Assembly: GCA_946222285.1 (NCBI GenBank) | Contig: CAMIIP010000010.1 | Coordinates: 1 to 55,495, forward strand | DNA: 55,495 bases | Direction of reading: 5' to 3' | From: an uncultured Rothia sp. | GTDB taxonomy: Bacteria > Actinomycetota > Actinomycetes > Actinomycetales > Micrococcaceae | Part shown: piece after piece, positions 26,852-36,160 of the stretch | How positions within the stretch are numbered: position 1 is the stretch's first letter | How the letters are laid out: every line of letters begins with the position of its first letter | Program-made: the position numbers and the translations under genes | The notes under the pieces: generated by a model | The model's database searches: none | Told to the model about the DNA's origin: nothing | The model's input: only the letters and a program-made list of their open reading frames with translations

Positions 26852-29013
26852 GAGCGCTGCCCTCCCCAGGGATTATCAATATCGCCACCATTAATACCAC
26901 CGCGAGCCGGTCCATTATCGCCCAGACCGGGAGTGGGGTTAATGTCGGTAGCGGGCTTCTCCACCCCGCCGATTTCAGGATCGACCTCGGGCTGCTGAAC
27001 GAAACCTTCTTCGTTCTCTTCGACGTTATCCTGCGAGTCCTGAGTCTTATTGTCGAGTTCCGAAGGTGCTTTAACCGGAGGAATATCTGAAGGTTCACGG
27101 TTCTCCTTGGAGTACCAGTAAGCGCGTTCGGGGCGCTTACGAACATCAGCAAAGATCTCTTTGAGTTCGTTTTCGAGCAGAGTTTCTTTCTCCAGCAGAG
27201 CGAAGGAAAGGCGGTCGAGGACGTCGCGGTTATCGCGCAGAATCTCGTAGGCTTCATCGTGTGCCTGGGAGAGAAGCTCGGCCACTTCTTGATCTACGGT
27301 AAAGGCAAGGGCATCAGAGTAATTATTACTCTGCCCACCGCCACCGCCGAGGAAAGGATCAGACTCTTGAGCGGTCAAGCGAACCGAACCGATCTTAGAG
27401 CTCATGCCGTACTCAGTCACCATCTTGCGGGCGGTATCGGTTGCCTTCTGAATATCGTTCGAAGCACCGGTGGAAGGATCATGGAAGATCAATTCTTCAG
27501 CCGCACGCCCGCCCATGGCGTATGCCATCTGATCGAGGAGTTCGTGGCGGGTCGTTGAATACTTGTCATCTTCAGGCATGACCATGGTGTAGCCCAGGGC
27601 GCGACCACGCGGAAGAATCGTAATCTTTGTAACGGGTGCAGAGTTACGCAGTGCCGCTGCGACCAGGGCGTGTCCGCCCTCGTGGTAAGCAGTAATCTTA
27701 CGCTCGTGCTCATTCATAATGCGTGACGATCGCTGAGGACCAGCCATTACGCGGTCAATCGCTTCGTCGATGGCACGCTCGTCAATCACGTTGCCGCCAT
27801 CGCGTGCAGTCAAAAGAGCCGCTTCATTCATGACATTGGCAAGGTCTGCACCAGTAAAACCGGGGGTGCGTTTAGCAACCGATGCCAGCTCAACGCGGCG
27901 GTCAATCGGTTTACCCGCCGCGTGGACCTCAAGGATACGCTGACGGCCCTTAAGATCGGGGGCATCGACACCCACCTGGCGGTCAAAACGGCCGGGGCGA
28001 AGAAGTGCGGGGTCAAGAACATCTGGGCGGTTGGTTGCGGCAATAACAATAACGTTGGAGGTTCCGTCAAAGCCATCCATCTCAACCAAGAGCTGGTTCA
28101 GTGTCTGCTCGCGCTCGTCGTTACCGCCGCCCATGCCGACGCCGCGCTGGCGACCAACGGCGTCAATCTCATCAACGAAGACAATAGCGGAGGCGTTGGA
28201 CTTAGCTTCCTTGAAAAGATCACGCACGCGGGAAGCACCTACACCAACGAACATTTCCACAAAATCAGAACCGGAAATGGAGTAAAAAGGCACACCGGCT
28301 TCACCGGCAACTGCCTTAGCCAGTAGTGTTTTACCGGTACCGGGAGGTCCATAGAGCAAAACGCCCTTGGGGATTTTTGCGCCCAAACGAGTAAACTTCT
28401 CAGGCTCAGACAGGAACTCACGAACTTCTTCTAGTTCAGCAAGAGCCTCATCTACACCAGCAACGTCGGCGAAACGAACCGTGGGATTATCTTTATTAAA
28501 CTTCTTAGCCTTGGACTTGGAGAAGTTCATAATCTGCGAGCCGCCACCGCTCATGCGGGACATCAGGAACCAGAAAACCACGCCAATCAGAAGGAAAGGA
28601 ATAATGAAGTTCAGCATGGAAAGGAACCAGTTATTCTCCACCGGCTGATCGGTGAAACTTTCCAGGTTGCCCTCATCAATGGCATCTACAACATCAGCTG
28701 CGCGGGGTGCAACATAGTAGAACGTGATGTTCTTACCGAGGTCACGCCCCTCCGAATTGGTGTAATTATCTTTGAGCTCCAGATCAACGCGCTGATCGCC
28801 ATCGTACATCCTGGCGCTGACTGCCTTGTCGTCTTTCAGAAGCTGAAGACCAACATTGGTATCAACGCGATTCGCACCGCCAAAGAGGGTACTCAGAGAC
28901 ATTGAGAAGAAAATAATGACTGCAAGGATAACCCAGAACCATGGTCCTGAAATGAGTCTGTTCAGAAACCCCTTCTTCTCACCGGGGTTCTTCTCGTTCT
29001 TTTTTTGCGCCAA
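26848..29013 (-). CDS. ftsH: ATP-dependent zinc metalloprotease FtsH
   Basis: Membrane-bound AAA protease for quality control. In 721 residues: transmembrane helices at about 23-45 and 130-152 with an external domain between, Walker A GPPGTGKT (222-229), Walker B IVFVDEID, the zinc site HEGGH (444-448), and a Pro/Glu/Asp-rich acidic tail typical of Actinobacteria. A long hairpin separates it from hpt, so ftsH-folE is probably a two-gene transcript with its own promoter in 29014-29151. Confidence 0.97.
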   Translation of the reverse strand: MAQKKNEKNPGEKKGFLNRLISGPWFWVILAVIIFFSMSLSTLFGGANRVDTNVGLQLLKDDKAVSARMYDGDQRVDLELKDNYTNSEGRDLGKNITFYYVAPRAADVVDAIDEGNLESFTDQPVENNWFLSMLNFIIPFLLIGVVFWFLMSRMSGGGSQIMNFSKSKAKKFNKDNPTVRFADVAGVDEALAELEEVREFLSEPEKFTRLGAKIPKGVLLYGPPGTGKTLLAKAVAGEAGVPFYSISGSDFVEMFVGVGASRVRDLFKEAKSNASAIVFVDEIDAVGRQRGVGMGGGNDEREQTLNQLLVEMDGFDGTSNVIVIAATNRPDVLDPALLRPGRFDRQVGVDAPDLKGRQRILEVHAAGKPIDRRVELASVAKRTPGFTGADLANVMNEAALLTARDGGNVIDERAIDEAIDRVMAGPQRSSRIMNEHERKITAYHEGGHALVAAALRNSAPVTKITILPRGRALGYTMVMPEDDKYSTTRHELLDQMAYAMGGRAAEELIFHDPSTGASNDIQKATDTARKMVTEYGMSSKIGSVRLTAQESDPFLGGGGGQSNNYSDALAFTVDQEVAELLSQAHDEAYEILRDNRDVLDRLSFALLEKETLLENELKEIFADVRKRPERAYWYSKENREPSDIPPVKAPSELDNKTQDSQDNVEENEEGFVQQPEVDPEIGGVEKPATDINPTPGLGDNGPARGGINGGDIDNPWGGQRS

Positions 29014-29151
29014 GGCTAATTGTCCTCCATAAAGACGGTACGCGCCGTCCTAACAACTCTGTTGACCACAGAGATAAAAGTTGCACACTCAATGTACTAG
29101 GCAACCCTGATAACTCACTAGAAGTAAAGGGACATTCCACTTGCGGCTAAA

Positions 29152-29197
29152 AATTTCGGTGTGCTTCCACCACACAAGGTGGAAGCACACCGAAATT
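29152..29197. terminator. Strong terminator between hpt and ftsH
   Basis: Perfect 20-bp inverted repeat, with arms starting AATTTCGGTG and ending CACCGAAATT and a 6-nt loop ACACAA. T-rich sequence follows on the minus strand. It ends the tilS-hpt transcript before ftsH. Confidence 0.9.
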
Positions 29198-29212
29198 ATT
29201 TAGCAAGAAAGT

Positions 29213-29764
29213 TTAGGAATATACGTGCGGTGCCAGGGTGGCGATGCAATCAAGGTTGCGATAACGTTCAGCGAAATCGAGTCCGTAGCCCACCACAAAT
29301 TCAGGTTCGATATCCCAGCCAACGTACTTGCACTGGACATCGGTTTTAACCGACTTAGGCTTACGCAGAAGAGCACAAATCTCAACGGAATTAGCACCGC
29401 GGTGCTTGAGATTCTGCTGAAGCCACTGCAGCGTCAAACCTGAATCGACGATATCTTCAACAATAAGAACATCACGACCGGTAAGATCGGTATCGAGATC
29501 TTTAAGAATGCGGACGACGCCCGAAGACTTAGTGCCCGAACCGTAGGAAGAAACAGCCATCCAGTCCATGGTGTAGTGAGCCGACAGTGCGCGGGAGAGG
29601 TCTGCCATGACCATAATGGCACCCTTAAGAACGCCTACCAGGAGAACGTCTTTACCCGCATAATCGCGGTCTACCTGCGCTGCGAGTTCTTTAATCTTTG
29701 CCTCGATCTCTTCTTTAGTGAAGAGAACGTGCTTGATGTCGTTCTGTACGTCTTTTTCCTGCAC
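29213..29764 (-). CDS. hpt: Hypoxanthine phosphoribosyltransferase
   Basis: Purine salvage enzyme making IMP and GMP from hypoxanthine and guanine. I chose GTG 29764 (183 residues, family-typical) with an AAGGAA site upstream; a longer frame up to 29896 overlaps tilS and has no family support. The PRPP-binding signature is DVLIVEDIVDSGLTLQWL. It is usually transcribed with tilS, which lies directly upstream. Confidence 0.95.
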   Translation of the reverse strand: MQEKDVQNDIKHVLFTKEEIEAKIKELAAQVDRDYAGKDVLLVGVLKGAIMVMADLSRALSAHYTMDWMAVSSYGSGTKSSGVVRILKDLDTDLTGRDVLIVEDIVDSGLTLQWLQQNLKHRGANSVEICALLRKPKSVKTDVQCKYVGWDIEPEFVVGYGLDFAERYRNLDCIATLAPHVYS

Positions 29765-29873
29765 GAGTTTTGGTCTTCCTTCTCGATTTTTAAGCCTAAT
29801 TTTCAGTGTACCGGTTGTTGTTTGGCTATGCCTAGATAGTTCAGTAATACGCCAATTTTTATCAAATCTATTT

Positions 29874-31046
29874 CTATTTAGTTCCGATAAAAACAATAAT
29901 TCCGGTTTGTTTCAAGTTGAATAACCGGTTTCCCTCTTCAATTTTTACTGAAGGACGGCGGCGGTAGGCGCTCACATGTCCGGCTAGTTGAAGAGGGCCG
30001 GCTTTGGAGTGGTCGGCTATGAACTCTGTGAGAGCGGTCAATCGTTCATAACCGGGGGTCTCACCGCCTGCGGCTTTAACCGCAAGGGAGAGCACTCTTT
30101 GCAAAAGCGCCGGGTGTAGCTCTGCCAGGGCTACACGGTTGAGAAGCACGCAGGACTGCTTTTCAGTGATCCGCTGGGGAAGTTGTAAATTCTTTTCACC
30201 GCCGACCTGTTCAAGAGCGAGAGAGGTTTCCTCTAGCGCCTGCCGAGCTTGGTCTTCAATAAATTCCGCATCGGGGCCAATAATGGCGGCTGTTCTCGCC
30301 AAAGATACGGCTACATCACCCCCTAGGTTTTCTTCGAGAAAAGGAAGAATCGAGTGGCGAACTTTGGCGCGCATCAGAGATTCATCGCTATTGGTGGGGT
30401 CTAGCCAAGGCTCTACATTTTCTGCCTCACAAATAGCGAGAATCTGCTCCCGGCGCACACTTAACAGGGGGCGAACGTAGGTTACCGCTGCTACTTGACG
30501 CACTTCGGGCATACCGCTGAGCGACTTCGTTCCCGATCCCCTTGCCAACCCTAGCAACACAGTTTCTGCCTGGTCATCAAGAGTATGGGCGAGGAGGACG
30601 GCGCGGGCGCCAGTCTCTAGCACCGCTTCAGAAAAAGCCCCGTAGCGGGCAGTACGCGCTGCCATCTCTGGCCCCTCGCTACCATGTTCTACAGTTACTT
30701 TTTTAATAAAAACAGGAGAAAGCCCCAGAGCTTCGCACTGCGCCGCCGCTCGGTCAGCTACCTGGGCAGACTCTTCTTGCAAACCGTGATCGACAATCAC
30801 AGCGCCCACCGAAATAGAACCTCGACGCGCAAAATGCGCTGTAATTGCCGCAAGAGCCAACGAATCTGGTCCCCCCGAACAACCCACTAAGATGAGCGGT
30901 TTTTCTTCATCTTCAGCCGGATGTGCCACCGATTTGCCCGATGCCACAACTGTGCCCTCCCCCAAGAGTCGGTTGAGAGAGTTCGCCACCTCGTTACGCG
31001 CAAAACCTACCGCCGGGTGCAATCTACCCTTGCGTCCGTCCTGCAT
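29874..31046 (-). CDS. tilS: tRNA(Ile)-lysidine synthetase TilS
   Basis: Modifies the CAU anticodon of tRNA-Ile to read AUA. The PP-loop is CSGGPDSLA (about 56-64), with the family-specific LLAHTLDDQAETVLLGLARGSG and the WLDPTNSDESLMRAKVRH block. The protein is 390 residues with a 50-residue N-terminal extension. Its start overlaps the stop codon of the upstream metalloprotease gene as TAATG. Confidence 0.95.
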   Translation of the reverse strand: MQDGRKGRLHPAVGFARNEVANSLNRLLGEGTVVASGKSVAHPAEDEEKPLILVGCSGGPDSLALAAITAHFARRGSISVGAVIVDHGLQEESAQVADRAAAQCEALGLSPVFIKKVTVEHGSEGPEMAARTARYGAFSEAVLETGARAVLLAHTLDDQAETVLLGLARGSGTKSLSGMPEVRQVAAVTYVRPLLSVRREQILAICEAENVEPWLDPTNSDESLMRAKVRHSILPFLEENLGGDVAVSLARTAAIIGPDAEFIEDQARQALEETSLALEQVGGEKNLQLPQRITEKQSCVLLNRVALAELHPALLQRVLSLAVKAAGGETPGYERLTALTEFIADHSKAGPLQLAGHVSAYRRRPSVKIEEGNRLFNLKQTGIIVFIGTK

Positions 31047-32179
31047 TAGTTAGTTCCGCCTTCAATTTCTGTGCCCAAAACACGATCAATCCAGCCTTGG
31101 GGATCGTGAATTTCAGTCTCGCTCGGTAAGTTATTAGCGCTGTCCCAAATCCGGTTAAATGCAGCCATGCCGCGAGAATCCACAATGAACTGCACAAACT
31201 TTTGGCCATCTTTATACTGACGCATTTTTCGATCCATACCCAAAAGTTTGCTGATAAATTTGGTCAGCATCTTTTGAGTTTCGCTGCGGCGATTGAAACG
31301 GCGGCGAATAGTTTTAACCGTGGGAACAATGGAGGAATCAACAGCATCCATCACCACGTTAGCGTGCCCTTCGAGCAGGCTCATCACCGCGGTAATCTGG
31401 CTAAGGATCTCCCGCGCCTCAGCGCTCATCATAACCTCGGCGCCGCGGGGTTGGGCGAGGGCGTCGTCCTGCGAATTTTTCAAGGACGACGCTGCAGAAA
31501 TCGCCCGTTCCATAAGGTTTTCGCTGGCAGAACCAAGTTCTTCTGTCATAGCGTGCATGAGGTTCAAGATATGCTCACGCAACCAGGGAGCGGCAGCAAA
31601 CTGCACGCGGTGAGTCTGCTCGTGCAGGCAAACCCAGAGACGAAAATCTTCGGGATCAACGTTGAGTTCATCTTCGAGCTGCAGAAGGTTGGGGGCAACA
31701 ATCATCAAGCGTCCACCTTGTGCGCCATGCCCAGCCAGTGCCGCGTAGGGATCGTACTGACCCAGTACGCGAGTGGAAAGGTAAGCGAGAACGCCGCCAA
31801 GTTCGGCAGAACCCGCAGCGGAGGCAAGATTCTTTTGCGATTCGGTCATCTCTGCAAGCTTTTTGCCCATGAGTGAATCGCTCACCGGATCAAGCATAAC
31901 GCTGAACGACTGCGTATTTGCCTTAGCCCAGGTAGCGCGATCGACGATAAGAACCTCAGAATCGCGCAGATTGTACGCAGCTTCCAGCCCGGTGATGTTA
32001 TAGACGTGATCAACCGATGCGACCGTTGCAAAACGCATAGATTCGACGGCGGCGCGCATCTTCTTGGCGCTGATTTTAGGCCCGGCGGGAGCAAGGTTCT
32101 TGGCAACTTTAGCGGCAGTCTCCCATTTGATGATGGAAGTGGCTGCTTGGGACTGGGGCGTGATGTTCGAAGAAGTCAT
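31046..32179 (-). CDS. Zinc-dependent metalloprotease (DUF2342 / F420-associated type)
   Basis: 377 residues. The zinc site HEQTH is at about 186-190, and a downstream EGHANVVMDAV segment probably supplies the third ligand. Family members, found next to tilS in many Actinobacteria, are annotated as putative zinc metalloproteases or coenzyme F420 biosynthesis-associated proteins; their true role is unknown. The upstream sequence TAAACT lies 8 nt before ATG 32179, so a leaderless or very short leader is possible. The gene contains a 10-bp GCGTCGTCCT/AGGACGACGC inverted pair. Confidence 0.85.
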   Translation of the reverse strand: MTSSNITPQSQAATSIIKWETAAKVAKNLAPAGPKISAKKMRAAVESMRFATVASVDHVYNITGLEAAYNLRDSEVLIVDRATWAKANTQSFSVMLDPVSDSLMGKKLAEMTESQKNLASAAGSAELGGVLAYLSTRVLGQYDPYAALAGHGAQGGRLMIVAPNLLQLEDELNVDPEDFRLWVCLHEQTHRVQFAAAPWLREHILNLMHAMTEELGSASENLMERAISAASSLKNSQDDALAQPRGAEVMMSAEAREILSQITAVMSLLEGHANVVMDAVDSSIVPTVKTIRRRFNRRSETQKMLTKFISKLLGMDRKMRQYKDGQKFVQFIVDSRGMAAFNRIWDSANNLPSETEIHDPQGWIDRVLGTEIEGGTN

Positions 32180-32288
32180 TAATTCCCAGTTTACTGTGGC
32201 TTGCTCAAAAGGTGCCTAAAAATGCTTAAGCCACCAGCCGATACGATCCCACTCCCCGCTGTCCGTCGTCCGTCCTTCGCCCCTCCCC

Positions 32289-32418
32289 CGCCTTTACGAC
32301 TCCGGCGCCCCACCTTTACGACTCCTCAAACTGCGTACGACGGGCAAGTACCCGTCGTACGCAGTTTGACCAGTCGCGTTGGGTTTTCACAGGTCGCGTG
32401 GAAATTGAGGAGTCGTAA
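32289..32418. repeat. Nested inverted-repeat element
   Basis: A perfect 18-bp hairpin (arms 32327-32344 and 32351-32368, loop CAAGTA) is nested in an outer 14-bp inverted repeat, TTACGACTCCTCAA (32316-32329) with TTGAGGAGTCGTAA (32405-32418). Two direct copies of CCTTTACGACTCC (32291-32303 and 32313-32325) and two similar words, AGTCGCGTTGG and GGTCGCGTGGA, sit inside. The organisation looks like a miniature repeat element or a structured RNA. Confidence 0.7.
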
Positions 32419-32459
32419 CCGCCTCTAGCAAAAATGACCAAAGAAGCGCACACAAAAAA

Positions 32460-32491
32460 GCCGGTGCAACGGAATCCTCCGCCGCACCGGC
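32460..32491 (-). terminator. Intrinsic terminator of ppa
   Basis: Stem GCCGGTGC-aa-CGGA paired with TCCG-cc-GCACCGGC, followed on the minus strand by a run of six T. It lies 28 nt past the ppa stop. Confidence 0.9.
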
Positions 32492-32518
32492 CTATCTCAA
32501 CTTGTCAGCGAAAGGTGA

Positions 32519-33037
32519 CTATTCGCCGTCCGCCTCAGCTTCAGCTGCAGTCTCATAGTGAGGCTTCTCAAAACGCTCCTGCGCCTCACGAACCAGGCGC
32601 TCAGCGGTTTCACGGCCTTCCCAACCTTCAGCTTTAACCCACTTGCCGGGCTCAAGATCCTTGTAACGTTCAAAGAAGTGAGCGATTTCAGCCTTGACGT
32701 GATCCTGAATGTCCTCAATTTCCTTGATTTCGTCGTAGCGCTTATCGGAAGGAACACAGAGAACCTTAGCGTCTCCGCCAGCCTCATCGGTCATGTTGAA
32801 AACAGCAATGGGGCGTGACTCTACGAGAACACCGGGAACGAGCTCGTCGTTGATCAAAACCATAGCGTCCAGCGGATCGCCGTCTTCGCCTAGGGTGTCT
32901 TCGAAGTAACCGTAAGCGGTGGGGTACTGCATGGAGGTGAAGAGCACACGATCCAGACGCAGGCGGCCGGTTTCATGGTCAATCTCGTATTTGACGCGTG
33001 AGCCGCGGTTAATTTCAATAGTGACGTCGAGTTCCAT
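32519..33037 (-). CDS. ppa: Inorganic pyrophosphatase
   Basis: Hydrolyses pyrophosphate to phosphate, a soluble family I enzyme. The start is ATG 33037, with AAAGGA 8 nt upstream, giving 172 residues; an upstream extension is unsupported. Active-site segments EIDHETGRLRLDRVL, PTAYGYFEDTLGEDGDPLDAMVL and KRYDEIKEIEDI match the family. The acidic C-terminal tail AAEAEADGE is common in this group. It is divergent from dacB. Confidence 0.96.
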   Translation of the reverse strand: MELDVTIEINRGSRVKYEIDHETGRLRLDRVLFTSMQYPTAYGYFEDTLGEDGDPLDAMVLINDELVPGVLVESRPIAVFNMTDEAGGDAKVLCVPSDKRYDEIKEIEDIQDHVKAEIAHFFERYKDLEPGKWVKAEGWEGRETAERLVREAQERFEKPHYETAAEAEADGE

Positions 33038-33175
33038 AGGGAATCCTTTCAGGTGCGGTTGAATCAGGGCAATCGTTTGAATTGCACTCATCTATTCGGT
33101 GTACAGTCTATCTCAGCCCCTTTGTTCCCGGCTGTTTTTTGACCTGAAATAACGCTTTCGGAAGGTAATTTCCCC

Positions 33176-34639
33176 TTGCCCGCTGATAATTTGCCCGCTG
33201 AATCTGATTCTGAACCCGAAACTTCACAATCTTCGCAAACTTCAGATCCGAAGTCTTCTCGCTTTATGAGTACCGATTGGGCGGTTGCTGGTGCCCTCGT
33301 TCTCGCTTGCCTCAGCACGGGAATATGGGCAGTACCTCAGATTCAGAACGCACAGCAACTACAAAACGGCTCCGATTCTTCTTACTCTGTTCCGGTAGCA
33401 AGTGCCGTGGTCACGCCTTCTGCCAGCGAGTTGCTGAACTCCGGTGATCTTGATTCGCAACTCAACGAGATTGCTTCTAGTTTTTCTGCGGGCAATATAT
33501 CGGGCGTTGTAGCAGATGCTACTAGTGGAGAAGTTCTCTACAGCCGCAATGCCGATAAGCCGCGCGTTCCCGCCTCGAATTTCAAAATTTTGACTGATTA
33601 CACGCTGATGCGTCATAGCAATTCGGCAGACCGCTACATTACCTCGGTAACTCAGAAAGATACGACATTGACTCTTCTCGCAGGCGGTGACACCCTACTG
33701 AGCACGGGAAAGTCTGATGATTCGTTGGTAGTGGGACGTGCCGGTTTAAGAACTCTAGCCGAAGAAACTATCGGCTCTCTCAAGGATTCGGAAGAGAAAA
33801 AATTTACGCTCAACCTCGACACCTCGTTATACTCCGGACCCGCCGTTAACAGTGCTTGGGCACAGGAAGATATTGATGCAGGTTTTGTTAATAATGTGGC
33901 GCCTCTTGCTTTCTACTCCCATTATTCGCCCGGAGAAAACGGTCGTGCTACCTCCACGCGCCCTACCGATCCGGCGGGGCAGGTTCATAAGGCTTTGTTG
34001 GCAGATCTTAACAAGCTGGGCGCAGATAAGGGGCTCACTTTTACTCTCGGTGAGAAAAAGGAATCGGACGACGACGCCGCCACCATCGGCGCGGTGGAAT
34101 CAGCAACCGTGAGTGAGCAAGCCGCCTATATGATGCAGGAATCGGATAATATGCTTGCCGAAGTGCTTGGTCGTAATGCTGCGATTGCTGCCGGAGAGGA
34201 AGGCTCTGAGCAATCTGCCAAAGATCTCGTTCGCAGAACCTTGGAGGCAGACGGAATTTCAGTCGAAGGTCTAAATCAGGTTGATTTATGCGGTCTCTCT
34301 CTGGAGAACAAGGTAAAGCCCCAGACTCTCCTAGAGATTACTCGCGCCGTCGTCACCGGAGAAAACGGGGCAGACACCTCGCTTGCAGGCTTTCCTATAG
34401 CCGGGGGTAGCGGAACACTTGAAAATCGCTTTGATAACGATAACGAAGCCGCCGCCCGGGGCTACGCCCGAGCTAAAACGGGAACGCTCAATAAAGTAAT
34501 TGCTTTGACGGGGTACACCGAGCGAGATAATGGTCAGGTGTTGATTTACTCGTTCATTACCAACGATGTTAGTGATACATCAGCCGCTAAAAACACGGTG
34601 GATCGTTCAGTTGCAGTGGTTACCCACCAAACGGACTAG
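33176..34639 (+). CDS. dacB: D-alanyl-D-alanine carboxypeptidase/endopeptidase (PBP4, DacB type)
   Basis: Trims or cleaves peptidoglycan cross-links outside the membrane. 487 residues: a hydrophilic N-terminus, a transmembrane/signal anchor (about 35-55), then the class C penicillin-binding fold. The SxxK motif is SNFK (134-137), SxN is the SDN in QESDNMLAEVLGRN, and KTG is in RAKTGTLNKV. The start is TTG 33176 with GGAAGG upstream. It ends convergently with the CAP gene; the two stop codons share CTAG. Confidence 0.93.
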   Translation: MPADNLPAESDSEPETSQSSQTSDPKSSRFMSTDWAVAGALVLACLSTGIWAVPQIQNAQQLQNGSDSSYSVPVASAVVTPSASELLNSGDLDSQLNEIASSFSAGNISGVVADATSGEVLYSRNADKPRVPASNFKILTDYTLMRHSNSADRYITSVTQKDTTLTLLAGGDTLLSTGKSDDSLVVGRAGLRTLAEETIGSLKDSEEKKFTLNLDTSLYSGPAVNSAWAQEDIDAGFVNNVAPLAFYSHYSPGENGRATSTRPTDPAGQVHKALLADLNKLGADKGLTFTLGEKKESDDDAATIGAVESATVSEQAAYMMQESDNMLAEVLGRNAAIAAGEEGSEQSAKDLVRRTLEADGISVEGLNQVDLCGLSLENKVKPQTLLEITRAVVTGENGADTSLAGFPIAGGSGTLENRFDNDNEAAARGYARAKTGTLNKVIALTGYTERDNGQVLIYSFITNDVSDTSAAKNTVDRSVAVVTHQTD

Positions 34640-35577
34640 TTTACGCTGACCGATCCGTTCGTTGAGTTCCACGAGATAACTCTGCCGCTACTGAAATTCT
34701 GGCGCACGTAAACGCCGTCCCAGTACTCGCCGCTAGTGGGGTAGCCAAAGTTATTTTCGAAGCCTCCTCGGCTGAAGGTACGACCAATCGCCCCGTTTTC
34801 GTAAACCACCTGGGTGCCGGTTGCTGGGCTCCACAGGAACTTATAGCGCAATCTGTCCTTTTGGAAGACCTGGTAGACACCGCCGTCAACCAATCCACCC
34901 GATTCGTTCATGGTGGGATTACCATAGGCTGCTGCTCCACCGCCCCGGTAGTATTGAGCGCCAATTCCACCGCGTACGGTGAAAGTTTCTGAGGCAGCTG
35001 CTCCGGCAACGGTGGTTTGAATATCTGAAGGGCCACTATTGTCATAGCGGTAAATACCCATATTTCCCAGAACGCGCCAGGGGAAACTACCACCTTTGCC
35101 ATAGCAGAGGCCAATGCCGCAGGTATTGGCGCTGGGCGCAAGAACCGCAGCCTTGTGGGCAGGAGAGCTCTTCCAGAAAGCGAGGAGCTGGCTAATGTCA
35201 TCGTTGTAAGAAAGCGCAATCACTTCTCGCACGAAGGAATAGCCCTGAACATTTGGGTGGTTCAAGAACTGGGTTCCGTGAGAGAAAGCTCCTTGGCTGA
35301 ACTGACGCTGAGCTTCGGAGTCCATCACTGCCGCTACGGTAGCAGAATGGCGAAGCGAACCAAGTCCGTTTTGTGAACGATAAGAGTTGATAAGGTCTAG
35401 TAGCCGCTGGGCATCGGCTGCACGGTATTCTGCACTCACTGTGCGGATATCGCTAGAAGCAGCGTGTGAGACGGGGGCAGCTACTGCCAAAGTGCCTAGA
35501 CCTGCGAGGGCAGCTTTGCCGAGGTGACGACGAGAGGGAGCCTGCAGGTTGCCCTGGACAAGGGGGATTTCGAGCAT
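34636..35577 (-). CDS. Secreted CAP-domain protein with LGFP repeat
   Basis: 313 residues. A twin-arginine-like signal (SRRHLGK at 15-21, hydrophobic stretch to about 38, cleavage near SHAA) is followed by a CAP/SCP domain (about 55-180, LLDLINSYRSQNGLGSLRHS and SPAHKAAVL). A C-terminal part contains an LGFP-type repeat, GAIGRTFSRGGFENNFGYPTSGE split across about 270-292. LGFP repeats bind the cell wall in Actinobacteria, so the protein is likely wall-associated. ATG 35577 has GGAG upstream. The enzymatic or binding role of the CAP domain is unknown. Confidence 0.88.
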   Translation of the reverse strand: MLEIPLVQGNLQAPSRRHLGKAALAGLGTLAVAAPVSHAASSDIRTVSAEYRAADAQRLLDLINSYRSQNGLGSLRHSATVAAVMDSEAQRQFSQGAFSHGTQFLNHPNVQGYSFVREVIALSYNDDISQLLAFWKSSPAHKAAVLAPSANTCGIGLCYGKGGSFPWRVLGNMGIYRYDNSGPSDIQTTVAGAAASETFTVRGGIGAQYYRGGGAAAYGNPTMNESGGLVDGGVYQVFQKDRLRYKFLWSPATGTQVVYENGAIGRTFSRGGFENNFGYPTSGEYWDGVYVRQNFSSGRVISWNSTNGSVSVN

Positions 35578-36160
35578 TCGGTGTTTCTCCGGATCAAATA
35601 TGGGGGTATTGAAATGTAATGCGCATTCATAACTTTATAGAATCGTTACCTACATATGCATCAATTTGTGGGATTTTTTTAAGATTTTTTCTTTATTCGA
35701 AGATAGTTTCTAAAAAGAAAATACTTAATTTTTGAAACATATATGTTGAAGGGATTTTTAATACAGGTCTTCTAAGCACCCCTTCAATTCTGTGTTTACA
35801 CCACCCAAGGGGAATTTGTGGAATATATTTTGGAAAATTTTCCCCCTTTATCCACCTCTAGTTTTCTTATAACATTTTCTTTCCCCAACACTTTCCAAAC
35901 CCTTTTATCTCAAAGGACTGGGAAATATTTTCCGCAAAATATTCTCTAGATCTTCATATTTTGGTACGTACCACCCAAGGAGGCAAAGGGAGTGTTTTGC
36001 AAAGTTTATTTTCGAATAATCACGAATCAATCGAACATAATTCTCCCTTTTGGCAAAAATTGTTAGCCAAAATTTTGCTGATTCCGCAGAAAAACCGCTT
36101 ATCTTGTCGGCCTCCCTTGTTACCTTGGAAACATCAGCCTCCTCATCGAGAGAAAAAATC
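35578..36160. other. AT-rich intergenic block
   Basis: 583 bp, far more AT-rich than its surroundings. It contains two ACCACCCAAGG words (near 35800 and 35970), an 8-bp inverted repeat TTGAAGGG/CCCTTCAA (near 35750-35790), and AATATTTT-ccgc-AAAATATT (near 35925-35945). A minus-strand open frame (35905-36162) exists but has no recognisable homology. The stretch has the composition Lsr2 prefers. Confidence 0.5.

Larger units (their letters stand above)
32180..32518. other. Structured intergenic region between ppa and the metalloprotease
   Basis: 339 bp without a convincing gene. It holds the ppa terminator (32460-32491), a nested inverted-repeat element (32289-32418), and C-rich sequence nearer the metalloprotease start. 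Confidence 0.6.

Noticed and set aside
32201..32428. Plus-strand open frame through the nested repeat element
   Set aside because: Its Pro/Arg-rich sequence follows from the repeats and C-rich DNA; no start signal or homology.
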